47,043 nucleotides of DNA from Alphaproteobacteria bacterium UBA3002 (GTDB lineage Bacteria > Pseudomonadota > Alphaproteobacteria > Rickettsiales > UBA3002), in NCBI GenBank assembly GCA_002346425.1, contig DDZS01000078.1, positions 1 to 47,043 of the forward strand, in the 5' to 3' direction. The notes beneath the pieces were generated by a model. That model searched no databases, was not told the origin of the DNA, and saw nothing but the letters and a program-made list of their open reading frames with translations. Shown piece after piece: positions 40,292 to 47,043 of this stretch (the stretch's first letter is position 1; every line of letters begins with the position of its first letter). A program made the translations under genes and the position numbers.

Positions 40292-41258
40292 ATGTGGTTT
40301 TTTATGCATCGTATTTTTTTTCTTACTTCTTTTTATCCCAGTTATTAGTCACGCGCTTCCTTCCCCAGCACAGGCGCAGGAAGCCGTATGGCCAGCCAAA
40401 ACCCATTACCGCTATCAGGATGTGGACGGACATACACTCTTTTACCGCGAAGCAGGAGAAACTAATAAACCTACAGTTCTGTTGTTGCATGGCTATCCTT
40501 TATCATCACATACCTATAGAGAATTGATTCCGCTGCTATCAGGCCGTTATCATGTTATTGCTCCGATAATCTTGGTTCCGGCTACAGTGATAAGCCCGAC
40601 CCGGCTACCACGAATTATGATTTCAATTTACTTGCCAGTAAAATTTATGGTTTGCTGGATACGCTCAAAATCAAAGAATATGTTATATACATGCAGGATT
40701 TTGGCGCACCTGTCGGATTTCGCGTCATGATGCACGATCCCGCTCGCGTGAAAGCGATTATTGCCCAAAATGCCAATGCCTATCTAGAAGGTATTTCACA
40801 AGCACGTCAGGATTTCTTTATTAAGGCAAAGTTGGATAAATCGCCGGAAAATGTCGCTAAGTATGGGCAAATACTAGTGCGGAATCCATTAAAAACTTTC
40901 AGTATCTCCGTGATGTCAAAGGCCGTGAGGAGATTATGAGTCCAGATGGGTGGAAGCATGACACGTATTTTGTGCAGACCGATAAACAACGCCAGATTCA
41001 GCTTGTGTTGTTTCAGGATTATAAAACTAATCTCGATAGCTATCCTGCGTGGCAGTCATTTTTGCGGGAACACAAATTCCCTACGCTTCTGGTATGGGGA
41101 AAAAAGATCCGGTATTCATGGCTTCTGGCGTAGAGGCCTATTTAAAAGATCTGCCGGAAGCAGAATTACATCTGTTAGATGCGGGGCATTTTGCAGTGGA
41201 AGAACAGCCGGTAGAAATCGCTAAACATATCGTCACCATCCTCGAAAAATTAGAATAA
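40292..41258 (+). pseudogene. Alpha/beta hydrolase (haloalkane dehalogenase/epoxide hydrolase-like), broken by four frameshifts
   Basis: Conceptual joining of three frames gives one hydrolase with an export signal (MHRIFFLLLFIPVISHALPS), HYRYQDVDGHTLFYREAGE, the oxyanion motif LLLHGYPLSSHTYRELI, DNLGSGYSDKPDPATTNYDF, the nucleophile elbow YMQDFGAPVGFR (Asp nucleophile, as in dehalogenases), and the terminal HLLDAGHFAVEEQP. Breaks: an extra T in the T8 tract at 40314-40321; a lost base near 40565 (after GCTCC); a lost base near 40876; a lost base in the A6 tract at 41100-41105. With four shifts it cannot be made as one protein. All neighbours are intact, so widespread sequencing error is unlikely, though two breaks lie in homopolymers. 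Confidence 0.82.
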
Positions 41259-41343
41259 TGTCGTAAATGTGTGGTAATACTGCTTAGCCCTATAGAATTA
41301 TTTTAACATGTTCCTGGAATCCACATCTACCCCAGTACCTATC

Positions 41344-42336
41344 TTAAAATTGATAGCTCGTGCCGATCAGAATCGAGGGTTGGAGTTCTTCTTTCGTTAA
41401 GGGGCTGTCTGCGGCATCGCCGAGGAGATAGTCAACGCCTGTTACGAGCATCATGTCGATATTCTCGGTTACGGAGTAAAAGGCACTTGCATTGATGCCG
41501 ACCGATTTAAATCCGGATTCTGCTTCATAGGCAGTGTAGTCGGAACGCACCGACTGAGGCGGTGACACGCCGAAATAACTGTTCATGTGATCTGAGTTAG
41601 CCCACACGGTGCCGAAATTGCCCGCTAATACCAGATCGGGCGTAACGGGGAGGAAGGTGCCAATATCGGCTTCGGCGGTCATGCCATATTCGTCTGTGCC
41701 TTGCGAAAACTTTCCGGAGAGGCGGACGAGGCCGAAACTATACTCGCCCAACAGATTCGCGGTGGGGGATGGGTCGATATCGCCCATTCCGCGCAAATTT
41801 TTGCGGTCATCGTCTTGGTCTCTGCCGAAGGCGACACCGACTGAAGCTCCTAGTTTATACTGGTCAGATTGGATGGGGTAACTGCCAATCCCATCAAAAA
41901 TATTAGCGAAGAATAAACTGTTTTTATAGTCGACCGAGATATTGGGAAAAGGCGTGACATCGAAATTGTCGGAACCTTCATAAGCCGGCCTATACATCAC
42001 GCCCGCTCCTACTTTATACGTCCAGCCCTTGGTTGCAGGTGTGACTGCAGATTCTTTTTCTTTAGGCATTGGGGGTGGTGCAGAATAGGGCTGTGCGGTT
42101 TGGGGTGCGGGTGTCACAGGCGACGGTTGTGCGGGATAGGTACGCGGCGAATGGATATAGGTAGGATAGAGTGGTTGACGGTGTTGCGCTATAGCCTGAG
42201 AAGAGTGCCCATAACGGCTTGCGGGCAGATATTCCTCTGCCTGTGCGCCGCTGCTGATCAGCAAGCTAAAGGCGGTAGCTATCAGGATGCGGCGTTTAAG
42301 GTGAAAAGCTGGTGCTTCCGCATAAGGGTAGGGCAT
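41344..42336 (-). CDS. MipA/OmpV-family outer-membrane protein
   Basis: 330 aa. Signal peptide (about residues 15-33, ILIATAFSLLISSGAQA). Residues 34-105 form a Pro/Ser/Gln-rich linker (TPAPQTAQPYSAPPPMPKE). The rest is a predicted beta barrel with MipA/OmpV signatures: YKVGAGVMYRPAYEGSDNFD at its start, FPNISVDYKNSLFFAN, alternating amphipathic strands, and a terminal SYQF ending in Phe, as outer-membrane barrels do. MipA members link to murein-synthesising machinery or act as sensor-linked porins; role here unknown. The Pro-rich linker before the barrel is longer than usual. Confidence 0.88.
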   Translation of the reverse strand: MPYPYAEAPAFHLKRRILIATAFSLLISSGAQAEEYLPASRYGHSSQAIAQHRQPLYPTYIHSPRTYPAQPSPVTPAPQTAQPYSAPPPMPKEKESAVTPATKGWTYKVGAGVMYRPAYEGSDNFDVTPFPNISVDYKNSLFFANIFDGIGSYPIQSDQYKLGASVGVAFGRDQDDDRKNLRGMGDIDPSPTANLLGEYSFGLVRLSGKFSQGTDEYGMTAEADIGTFLPVTPDLVLAGNFGTVWANSDHMNSYFGVSPPQSVRSDYTAYEAESGFKSVGINASAFYSVTENIDMMLVTGVDYLLGDAADSPLTKEELQPSILIGTSYQF

Positions 42337-42459
42337 ACAAACTCCGCGTTAATCCCGTTGTTTATCCGCGATTCTTGTCCAAAAGACCAGTCTTTATGAT
42401 AATGTGATGGGGCTATTTTTTCATATATATTCTTTATTGGATATTGCTATAGTGCGCCT

Positions 42460-43053
42460 ATGAATAAGAGATTCGTGATTTTAAGTGCAGCAATCTTACT
42501 CGCTTCGGCCTGTGCGAAGAATATGGATGCACGCACCTATCGTTCGGATGCTCCCGTTGGCAAAGTGCAGCGAGGGACGGTTTTGGCAGTGGAATCGGTG
42601 ATTATCGAAGATGCTTCCCAAGCCTCTGAAAATACCGTGGGTGCTTTAAGCGGTGGCGCGCTGGGTGGCGTTGGCGCAAGCACAATCGGCAGCGGCACGG
42701 GCCAATCGCTGGCAACAGTGAGTGGGGTCATTGCCGGCGCCGTGGCAGGCGCGATGATTGAGAATGAACTGGCGACCCAACCCGGCTATCAATATATCGT
42801 GCAATTGGATGGCCCGAAGGCCATCAATCCTGCCAGCGACATCAACCACACGCGTAAAGATGGCGAATCCATCGAAGATGACGTCAAAGAATCAATTCGT
42901 TTAGCGAATACGCAAAGCGATATTATTTCCGTTATTCAAACGGATGATATGCCGCTTAGCGTTGGGGACCCGGTTCTGGTCATCTATCATGAGGACCGGG
43001 CACGTCTGATTGCAGATTCAAAACCAGTCGCCACAACCTATCCAAATAAATAG
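42460..43053 (+). CDS. SlyB-like glycine-zipper outer-membrane lipoprotein
   Basis: 197 aa. Export signal with a lipobox-like SAC (ILLASACAKN, Cys18 lipidated). Residues about 60-105 form a glycine-zipper membrane segment (GALSGGALGGVGASTIGSG, then VSGVIAGAVAGAMIENELAT). The SlyB-type domain has YQYIVQLDG and LSVGDPVLVIYH. SlyB proteins associate with outer-membrane proteins under envelope stress. A TATAGT at 42448-42453 only six bases before the ATG and no ribosome-binding site suggest the mRNA may be leaderless, though no clear -35 is present. Confidence 0.82.
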   Translation: MNKRFVILSAAILLASACAKNMDARTYRSDAPVGKVQRGTVLAVESVIIEDASQASENTVGALSGGALGGVGASTIGSGTGQSLATVSGVIAGAVAGAMIENELATQPGYQYIVQLDGPKAINPASDINHTRKDGESIEDDVKESIRLANTQSDIISVIQTDDMPLSVGDPVLVIYHEDRARLIADSKPVATTYPNK

Positions 43054-43108
43054 CGGTTCTTAACCTACATCTATAGAAGTTGGGCAGGGGATGCCTTATT
43101 TTAGATAG

Positions 43109-44332
43109 ATGGATGTAGCGAGCAAATTATCGATTCTGGCAGATGCGGCAAAATACGATGCATCCTGCTCTTCCAGCGGGTCGAAAACCAAGCGTGAAGG
43201 CAAAGGCATCGGCTCGACTGAAGGCATGGGTATTTGCCATAGTTACACGCCCGATGGCCGATGCATTTCACTCTTGAAAATCTTGCTAACCAATTACTGT
43301 ATTTTTGATTGTAAATATTGCGTGAATCGCGTGTCCAGCGATGTAAAACGCGCGCGCTTTACCACGGATGAAGTCGTGAACCTAACCCTCGATTTTTATA
43401 AGCGCAATTATATCGAAGGTTTGTTTCTCTCCAGCGGTATTATCAAAGATAGCGACTATACGATGGAGCAGCTGGTCGCCGTCGCGCGGACCTTGCGCGA
43501 TGAGCATGGGTATAAGGGCTATATCCACCTGAAAACGATCCCTGGTGCATCGGATGAATTGCTGCAAGAAGCGGGACTTTATGCCGATCGCCTGAGCGTA
43601 AATATCGAGCTACCGACCGAGCCGGATTTGCAATCACTTGCTCCGGAGAAAAGCCGCCCGCAACTAGAGCGCAACATGCGCGAAGTGCAAAATAAAAGTG
43701 ACGAGATCAAAGCCGATAAAAAGAAGGGGATGAAAGCGCCGACCTTTGCTCCTGCTGGGCAAAGCACGCAGATGATTGTCGGCGCAACACCGACGCCCGA
43801 TAAAGAAATACTGAATACCTCGGTCGCATTATATACCGGCTATAAATTACGCCGCGTGTATTATTCTGCTTTCAGCCCCATTCCTCATGCTGATGCCCGG
43901 CTGCCGGGGAAGAGCCCGCCCCTGATACGCGAACATCGCTTATATCAGGCGGATTGGATGTTGCGCTTCTACGGGTTCAGCGTGGAAGACATGTTTGAGG
44001 ATACCGATAATCAGTTGGATTTAGACGTAGACCCAAAAACGGCATGGGCGATTCGCCATCCGGATTATTTCCCTATCGATGTAAACCGTGCGAGTAAAGA
44101 ACAGCTCTTACGCATCCCCGGAATCGGCGTGCAATCGGTCTTGAAAATACTATCCATCCGCCGCTATCGCACTTTGCGGTTAGAAGATGTGTTGCGACTA
44201 AAAATCGCATGGAAGCGGGCAAAACCATTTTTGATGGCGAGCGATTACACCCCCGCAAGTCGCTTATTGGAAGGCGCAAATCTCCGACAGTATTTCGCGC
44301 CGGAGCCGCAGCAATTGCAACTGGCTTTGTAA
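43109..44332 (+). CDS. Radical SAM protein, putative DNA modification/repair (TIGR03916 type)
   Basis: 407 aa. Radical SAM 4Fe-4S motif CxxxCxxC at Cys64, Cys68, Cys71 (NYCIFDCKYCVNR), followed by a TIM-barrel-like half (EGLFLSSGIIKDSDYTME, YIHLKTIPGASDELL, ERNMREVQNKSDEI). The C-terminus carries a helix-hairpin-helix (about residues 325-350, VNRASKEQLLRIPGIGVQSV), a DNA-binding fold. Known family members occur as pairs with the DUF4130/UdgX family and are named only as putative DNA modification/repair enzymes; the reaction is undefined. It overlaps the next gene by one base (TAATG), so the two work together. The start at 43109 is the first ATG and fits the family length. Confidence 0.92.
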   Translation: MDVASKLSILADAAKYDASCSSSGSKTKREGKGIGSTEGMGICHSYTPDGRCISLLKILLTNYCIFDCKYCVNRVSSDVKRARFTTDEVVNLTLDFYKRNYIEGLFLSSGIIKDSDYTMEQLVAVARTLRDEHGYKGYIHLKTIPGASDELLQEAGLYADRLSVNIELPTEPDLQSLAPEKSRPQLERNMREVQNKSDEIKADKKKGMKAPTFAPAGQSTQMIVGATPTPDKEILNTSVALYTGYKLRRVYYSAFSPIPHADARLPGKSPPLIREHRLYQADWMLRFYGFSVEDMFEDTDNQLDLDVDPKTAWAIRHPDYFPIDVNRASKEQLLRIPGIGVQSVLKILSIRRYRTLRLEDVLRLKIAWKRAKPFLMASDYTPASRLLEGANLRQYFAPEPQQLQLAL

Positions 44333-45708
44333 TGCGGCTCGTCGCCCATGATTTCGCGGAGTGGCGCGATCAGGCGCGCACCCTATATGGTCGCGGTATC
44401 CTGCCGCATGAAGTGCAGTGGTCGGAAACGGAACAGCCGGGATTATTCGGTGATGCACTTTCAGAACCGGCAGAATCGAATCGCCTGCAGATTTCAAAAG
44501 AATTTATAGCATTAGCGCAATTGATTGCCTGTCATCGCAACCCACAAAAATGGACATTGCTCTATCAATTATTGTGGCGGGTAAAGCATGGCGAGCCGCA
44601 TCTGATGAAAGTCGTTACCGACCCCCTGATGGTGGCATTGCATCACATGCAAAAAGCGATCAAGCGCGATGCGCATAAGGCAAAAGCTTTTATGCGGTTT
44701 CGTTTAACCGAGGAAGACGGCGAGGAGCATTATATCGCTTGGCATCAACCGGACCATTTAATTTTGCCTTTGGTGGCGCCGTTTTTCAGTCGTCGGTTTG
44801 CCACCATGCGATGGACGATTCTCACCCCCGATCAAAGCGTCAGCTGGGATCTGGAAAGATTGACGTATGGCCCCGGCGTCCCGGCCGATGCGGCCCCGCA
44901 ATCCGATGCGCTAGAAGACTTGTGGCGCACCTATTACCGTTCAACTTTTAACCCGGCGCGCATCAAATTAAAAATGATGAAGTCGGAGATGCCGGTGCGC
45001 TATTGGCATACGATGCCCGAAACCGCGATGATTCCGAGCATGCTAGCCGAAGCGCCGGAACGGGTAGAGCAGATGATCAAACATAGTGAAGGCATGACGC
45101 AAGACGCGTCGGATTATATCCCTACAGATGCAGACCTAAACGCGCTACGCGCAGCGGCGCAAGGGTGCCGTGGTTGCGAATTATATGAAGAAGCGCATCA
45201 CACCGTATTCGGTCAAGGACCCGAATCGGCCAGACTGATGTTGATTGGGGAGCAACCGGGCGATGAAGAGGATCAACGCGGCGAGCCTTTTGTTGGGCCT
45301 GCAGGACAATTACTAAACGCCCTCTTAAATGAAGTCGGGCTAGAGCGTGATGAGATATATATCACCAACGCCGTCAAACATTTCCGTTTTATTTATAAGG
45401 GCAGTTTCCGTCAGCACCGCTCGCCTTCGCCGTACCATATCAAAGCATGCAAACCTTGGCTGCAAGCCGAATTAGCACAGGTGCAGCCAGAGGTGGTGGT
45501 ATGTTTAGGCAATAGCGCCGCACGCGCGCTGACCACGCCCGGCTTTACGATGAAAGATAAGCGTGGCCAGTGGTTAAGCGATGCACCGTGGACGATGGCC
45601 AGTTACCATCCATCCGCCATTTTGCGTAGTGAAGCCTATGGCGATACGCGGCAGCGGCAATTGCTGCTGGCGGATCTCGCCACCGCAAAAGCCAAGCTTG
45701 CCGCTTAG
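44332..45708 (+). CDS. DUF4130 - UdgX uracil-DNA glycosylase fusion
   Basis: 458 aa. Residues about 1-250 are the TIGR03915/DUF4130 domain (FIALAQLIACHRNPQKW, YIAWHQPDHLILPLVAPFF, DLWRTYYRSTFNPARI). Residues about 265-458 are a family-4-like uracil-DNA glycosylase of the UdgX subgroup: GEQPGDEEDQRGEPFVGPAG (306-325), TNAVKHFRF, a C-terminal YHPSAILR, and four candidate cluster cysteines (279, 282, 373, 391). UdgX binds uracil in DNA by a covalent bond to a His in the loop KRRIH. Here the loop reads GSFRQH (357-362): the His (362) and one Arg are kept, while Lys, Arg and Ile are replaced. The ATG at 44332 overlaps the radical SAM stop by one base, and a longer frame from 44209 is not supported. 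Tail-to-tail with the OmpA-like gene (4-base overlap). Confidence 0.92.
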   Translation: MRLVAHDFAEWRDQARTLYGRGILPHEVQWSETEQPGLFGDALSEPAESNRLQISKEFIALAQLIACHRNPQKWTLLYQLLWRVKHGEPHLMKVVTDPLMVALHHMQKAIKRDAHKAKAFMRFRLTEEDGEEHYIAWHQPDHLILPLVAPFFSRRFATMRWTILTPDQSVSWDLERLTYGPGVPADAAPQSDALEDLWRTYYRSTFNPARIKLKMMKSEMPVRYWHTMPETAMIPSMLAEAPERVEQMIKHSEGMTQDASDYIPTDADLNALRAAAQGCRGCELYEEAHHTVFGQGPESARLMLIGEQPGDEEDQRGEPFVGPAGQLLNALLNEVGLERDEIYITNAVKHFRFIYKGSFRQHRSPSPYHIKACKPWLQAELAQVQPEVVVCLGNSAARALTTPGFTMKDKRGQWLSDAPWTMASYHPSAILRSEAYGDTRQRQLLLADLATAKAKLAA

Positions 45709-46349
45709 TTCGATAGTGGGCTGATCTTAATTTCCACGCGGCGGTTTTGGGCGCGACCGTCAGGCGTATCATTGGTCGCGATCGGGCTGCTTTCGCCGAC
45801 ACCGCTACTGATAATCCGTTGCGAAACGCCGTGCGATGTCAGGTAACTGGCCACCGCAGCCGCACGCCGGTCGGATAATTTCATATTGTAGTTGGCGTCG
45901 CCGGTACTATCCGCGTGGCCCGTAATTTCAATAATGGTCTGCGGATATTGTGATAGGACGCCAGCCAGTCGACCCAAGGTCGCCTGACCTTGTGGTTTCA
46001 GCTCAGCACGATCAAAATCAAAGGTCACATTTTCCGGAATAATCAGGTTTAGATCATTCCCCTGACGCTGCACATCAATACCCGTGCCTTGCAAATTAGT
46101 ACGCAAGCTTTGTTCCTGCGAATCCATATATTGGCCAATGCCCGCGCCGGCTAAAGCGCCAATGCCCGCACCAATCCCTGCACGCTTCCATGCGTCGTGG
46201 TCGCCCGATAACGCGCCAATCGCGCCCCCTGCGGCGGCACCGATCGCGGCGCCTTGATAGGTATTTTGATTATTCTGGTATCCCGCCCCATTTTGGCAAG
46301 CGGTAGTCAGGAATGTGGCTCCGGCCACGAGGCAATAAATATAACGCAT
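45705..46349 (-). CDS. OmpA-like lipoprotein with glycine zipper (YiaD-like)
   Basis: 214 aa. Signal peptide with lipobox-like LTTAC (Cys18), a glycine-zipper segment (about residues 33-75, GAAIGAAAGGAIGALSG and GIGAGIGALAGAGIGQYMDS) and a C-terminal OmpA domain (about 105-214) that binds peptidoglycan: VTFDFDRAELKPQGQATLG, EITGHADSTGDANYN, LSDRRAAAVASYL and GRAQNRRVEIKI. The Asp/Arg residues contacting diaminopimelate are present. It tethers the outer membrane to the cell wall. GGAG precedes the ATG at 46349. Confidence 0.92.
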   Translation of the reverse strand: MRYIYCLVAGATFLTTACQNGAGYQNNQNTYQGAAIGAAAGGAIGALSGDHDAWKRAGIGAGIGALAGAGIGQYMDSQEQSLRTNLQGTGIDVQRQGNDLNLIIPENVTFDFDRAELKPQGQATLGRLAGVLSQYPQTIIEITGHADSTGDANYNMKLSDRRAAAVASYLTSHGVSQRIISSGVGESSPIATNDTPDGRAQNRRVEIKISPLSN

Positions 46350-46431
46350 GATCTCTCCTTAGTATGATCTCTCAGGAGTTAATACGCAGCGCGCGTAAAA
46401 AACCCATTAGAAAAAATACGTTTTTGCACTT

Positions 46432-46878
46432 TTAACTTAATGAAGAGATCAACTCGCGCATCGAAAAACCGGTTTCCATCAATTTTTTGGATTGGGCCTC
46501 GCCGAGTTGCAGTTTCTCCTGCAACCAATCCTCAAACTGATCCAAAATGGCCGCTTGTTCGTCTGCCGGCAGCGCCTCAAATTCGCTCTTGGACATTTTA
46601 AGGCTATCCAGAAATTGTTCGAAGAAGTGTTCAATCGGGGTTTTTTCCTGCCATTCCCGAAATTCTGCCCGTACGGTTTCCCGATCCGGTGTCTGACGCA
46701 CATTCGCATTGGTCTCGGCCATTTTTTTCTCTTTTGCATTGGTCGCATGGTGCAATAACTCTGTCATGAAACGCTCAGAGGAATGCTCTCTAACGCCCGC
46801 GGACTTCACTGCAGGAGTAGAAATGGGTGACGGGGAGGACAGGGCCGCGAACGGGGAAGAAGATAGAATATCTGTCAT
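46432..46878 (-). CDS. Unknown soluble helical protein
   Basis: 148 aa, not recognised. Residues 1-30 are Ser/Pro/Ala-rich and disordered. Residues about 45-70 are charged (NAKEKKMAETNANVRQTPDR). About 70-148 are strongly helical with an acidic amphipathic pattern (REWQEKTPIEHFFEQFLDSL, ALPADEQAAILDQFEDWLQE) and end in GFSMRELISSL. No signal peptide or membrane helix. The sequence composition (balanced charge, helix periodicity) is that of a real protein. AGGA lies upstream of the ATG. It precedes the OmpA-like gene on the same strand, separated by 82 bases containing no clear terminator. Confidence 0.65.
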   Translation of the reverse strand: MTDILSSSPFAALSSPSPISTPAVKSAGVREHSSERFMTELLHHATNAKEKKMAETNANVRQTPDRETVRAEFREWQEKTPIEHFFEQFLDSLKMSKSEFEALPADEQAAILDQFEDWLQEKLQLGEAQSKKLMETGFSMRELISSLS

Positions 46879-46999
46879 ATATAATTTCCTTTATGAAAAG
46901 CGAAGCAATATCCATGCCGCGGATGTGCACAGCGTTGCGGTCCAATCCTAGAAATTGCTTGACTAACGATTCAGGATATCGCATCAAAAGCGTCATTGT

Positions 47000-47043
47000 G
47001 GGGCCTTAGCTCAGTTGGTAGAGCGCCTGATTTGCATTCAGGA
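47000..47043 (+). tRNA. tRNA-Ala (anticodon TGC), 3' end outside window
   Basis: The first 44 bases of a tRNA: acceptor 5' strand GGGGCCT, D arm with AGCTCAGTTGGTAGAGC, and anticodon stem CCTGA/TCAGG around TTTGCAT, giving anticodon TGC. The variable and T arms lie past the edge. A TTGACT at 46959-46964 could be its -35 but no good -10 follows. In many Alphaproteobacteria tRNA-Ala(TGC) lies in the rRNA operon; here only an unknown protein precedes it, so whether an rRNA operon begins beyond the edge cannot be told. Confidence 0.9.

Noticed and set aside
38384..41343. Genomic island with attachment-site repeats at tRNA-Leu
   Set aside because: I looked for a second copy of the tRNA-Leu 3' end near the far side of the module and for an integrase, and saw neither; only the position beside a tRNA remains.
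44209..44331. 41-codon extension of the UdgX fusion into the radical SAM gene
   Set aside because: The ATG at 44332 overlaps the upstream stop by one base (TAATG), the normal sign of coupling.
1..47043. CRISPR array, insertion sequences or toxin-antitoxin pairs
   Set aside because: No regularly spaced direct repeats, transposase motifs or paired small toxin/antitoxin frames were seen.

Overview
The window looks like a chromosomal stretch of a free-living alphaproteobacterium with moderate GC, order uncertain. This rests on the gene set: coaBC overlapping dut, aroK-aroB beside a CorC-type protein, lepB-rnc-era, a phasin, an LdtR-like MarR regulator, a bacteriophytochrome with heme oxygenase, and a propionyl-CoA-carboxylase-type biotin carboxylase. 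No prophage, CRISPR array or insertion sequence was recognised. Both ends are cut: dut at the left edge, a tRNA-Ala at the right.

Layout. 1-4.8 kb (minus strand): dut, coaBC, a 62-aa protein, a CNNM/CorC membrane protein, aroB, aroK. 4.8-5.3 kb: a gene-poor AT-rich stretch with tandem palindromes, a truncated 5' copy of tRNA-Ser and the intact tRNA-Ser(GGA). 5.3-10.4 kb (minus): a YnfA-type membrane protein and a compact run DUF4112 - phospholipase D/cardiolipin synthase-like - heme oxygenase - bacteriophytochrome hybrid kinase. The last two form a complete red/far-red sensing pair: biliverdin maker plus biliverdin-binding kinase. 10.5-13.8 kb: a CDF metal transporter, zapA, a structured small RNA (6S-like candidate) with a good sigma70 promoter, a structured leader, a small all-RTX-repeat protein, and nth. 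13.9-17.3 kb: an unknown membrane protein, a possible 35-aa peptide, a Cro/C1-type regulator with an S24-like but Ser-less C-terminus, and tldD.

17.4-20.9 kb holds lepB-rnc-era-lipB, translationally coupled, then a Tudor-like DUF2945 protein and acylphosphatase. 20.9-24.4 kb (minus): a biotin carboxylase alpha subunit and two adjacent ceramidase-superfamily proteins. 24.5-28.8 kb: a DUF2244 protein and a three-gene ferric-iron ABC importer whose promoter carries a Fur-box-like palindrome. 28.7-34.7 kb: a two-domain glycosyltransferase with a small partner, a phasin with a histone-H1-like N-terminus, an LdtR-like regulator, an orphan TAXI-type binding protein and an inositol-monophosphatase-family enzyme. 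34.8-38.5 kb: transketolase, an alpha/beta hydrolase, an Asp/Glu-type racemase and tRNA-Leu(CAG).

38.6-41.3 kb, just after tRNA-Leu, is a small accessory-looking module: TetR regulator with a near-ideal operator, an NQO1-like quinone reductase, and an alpha/beta hydrolase broken by four frameshifts. 41.3-47 kb: a MipA/OmpV porin-like protein, two glycine-zipper lipoproteins (one OmpA-like), an unknown protein, and between them a tightly coupled pair made of a radical SAM protein and a DUF4130-UdgX fusion. That pair is a poorly understood predicted DNA repair/modification system, and its UdgX loop differs from the usual KRRIH motif while keeping the key His; I regard it as the most interesting system in the window. 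A recurring structural trait is tail-to-tail gene pairs sharing exactly four bases of stop codon.
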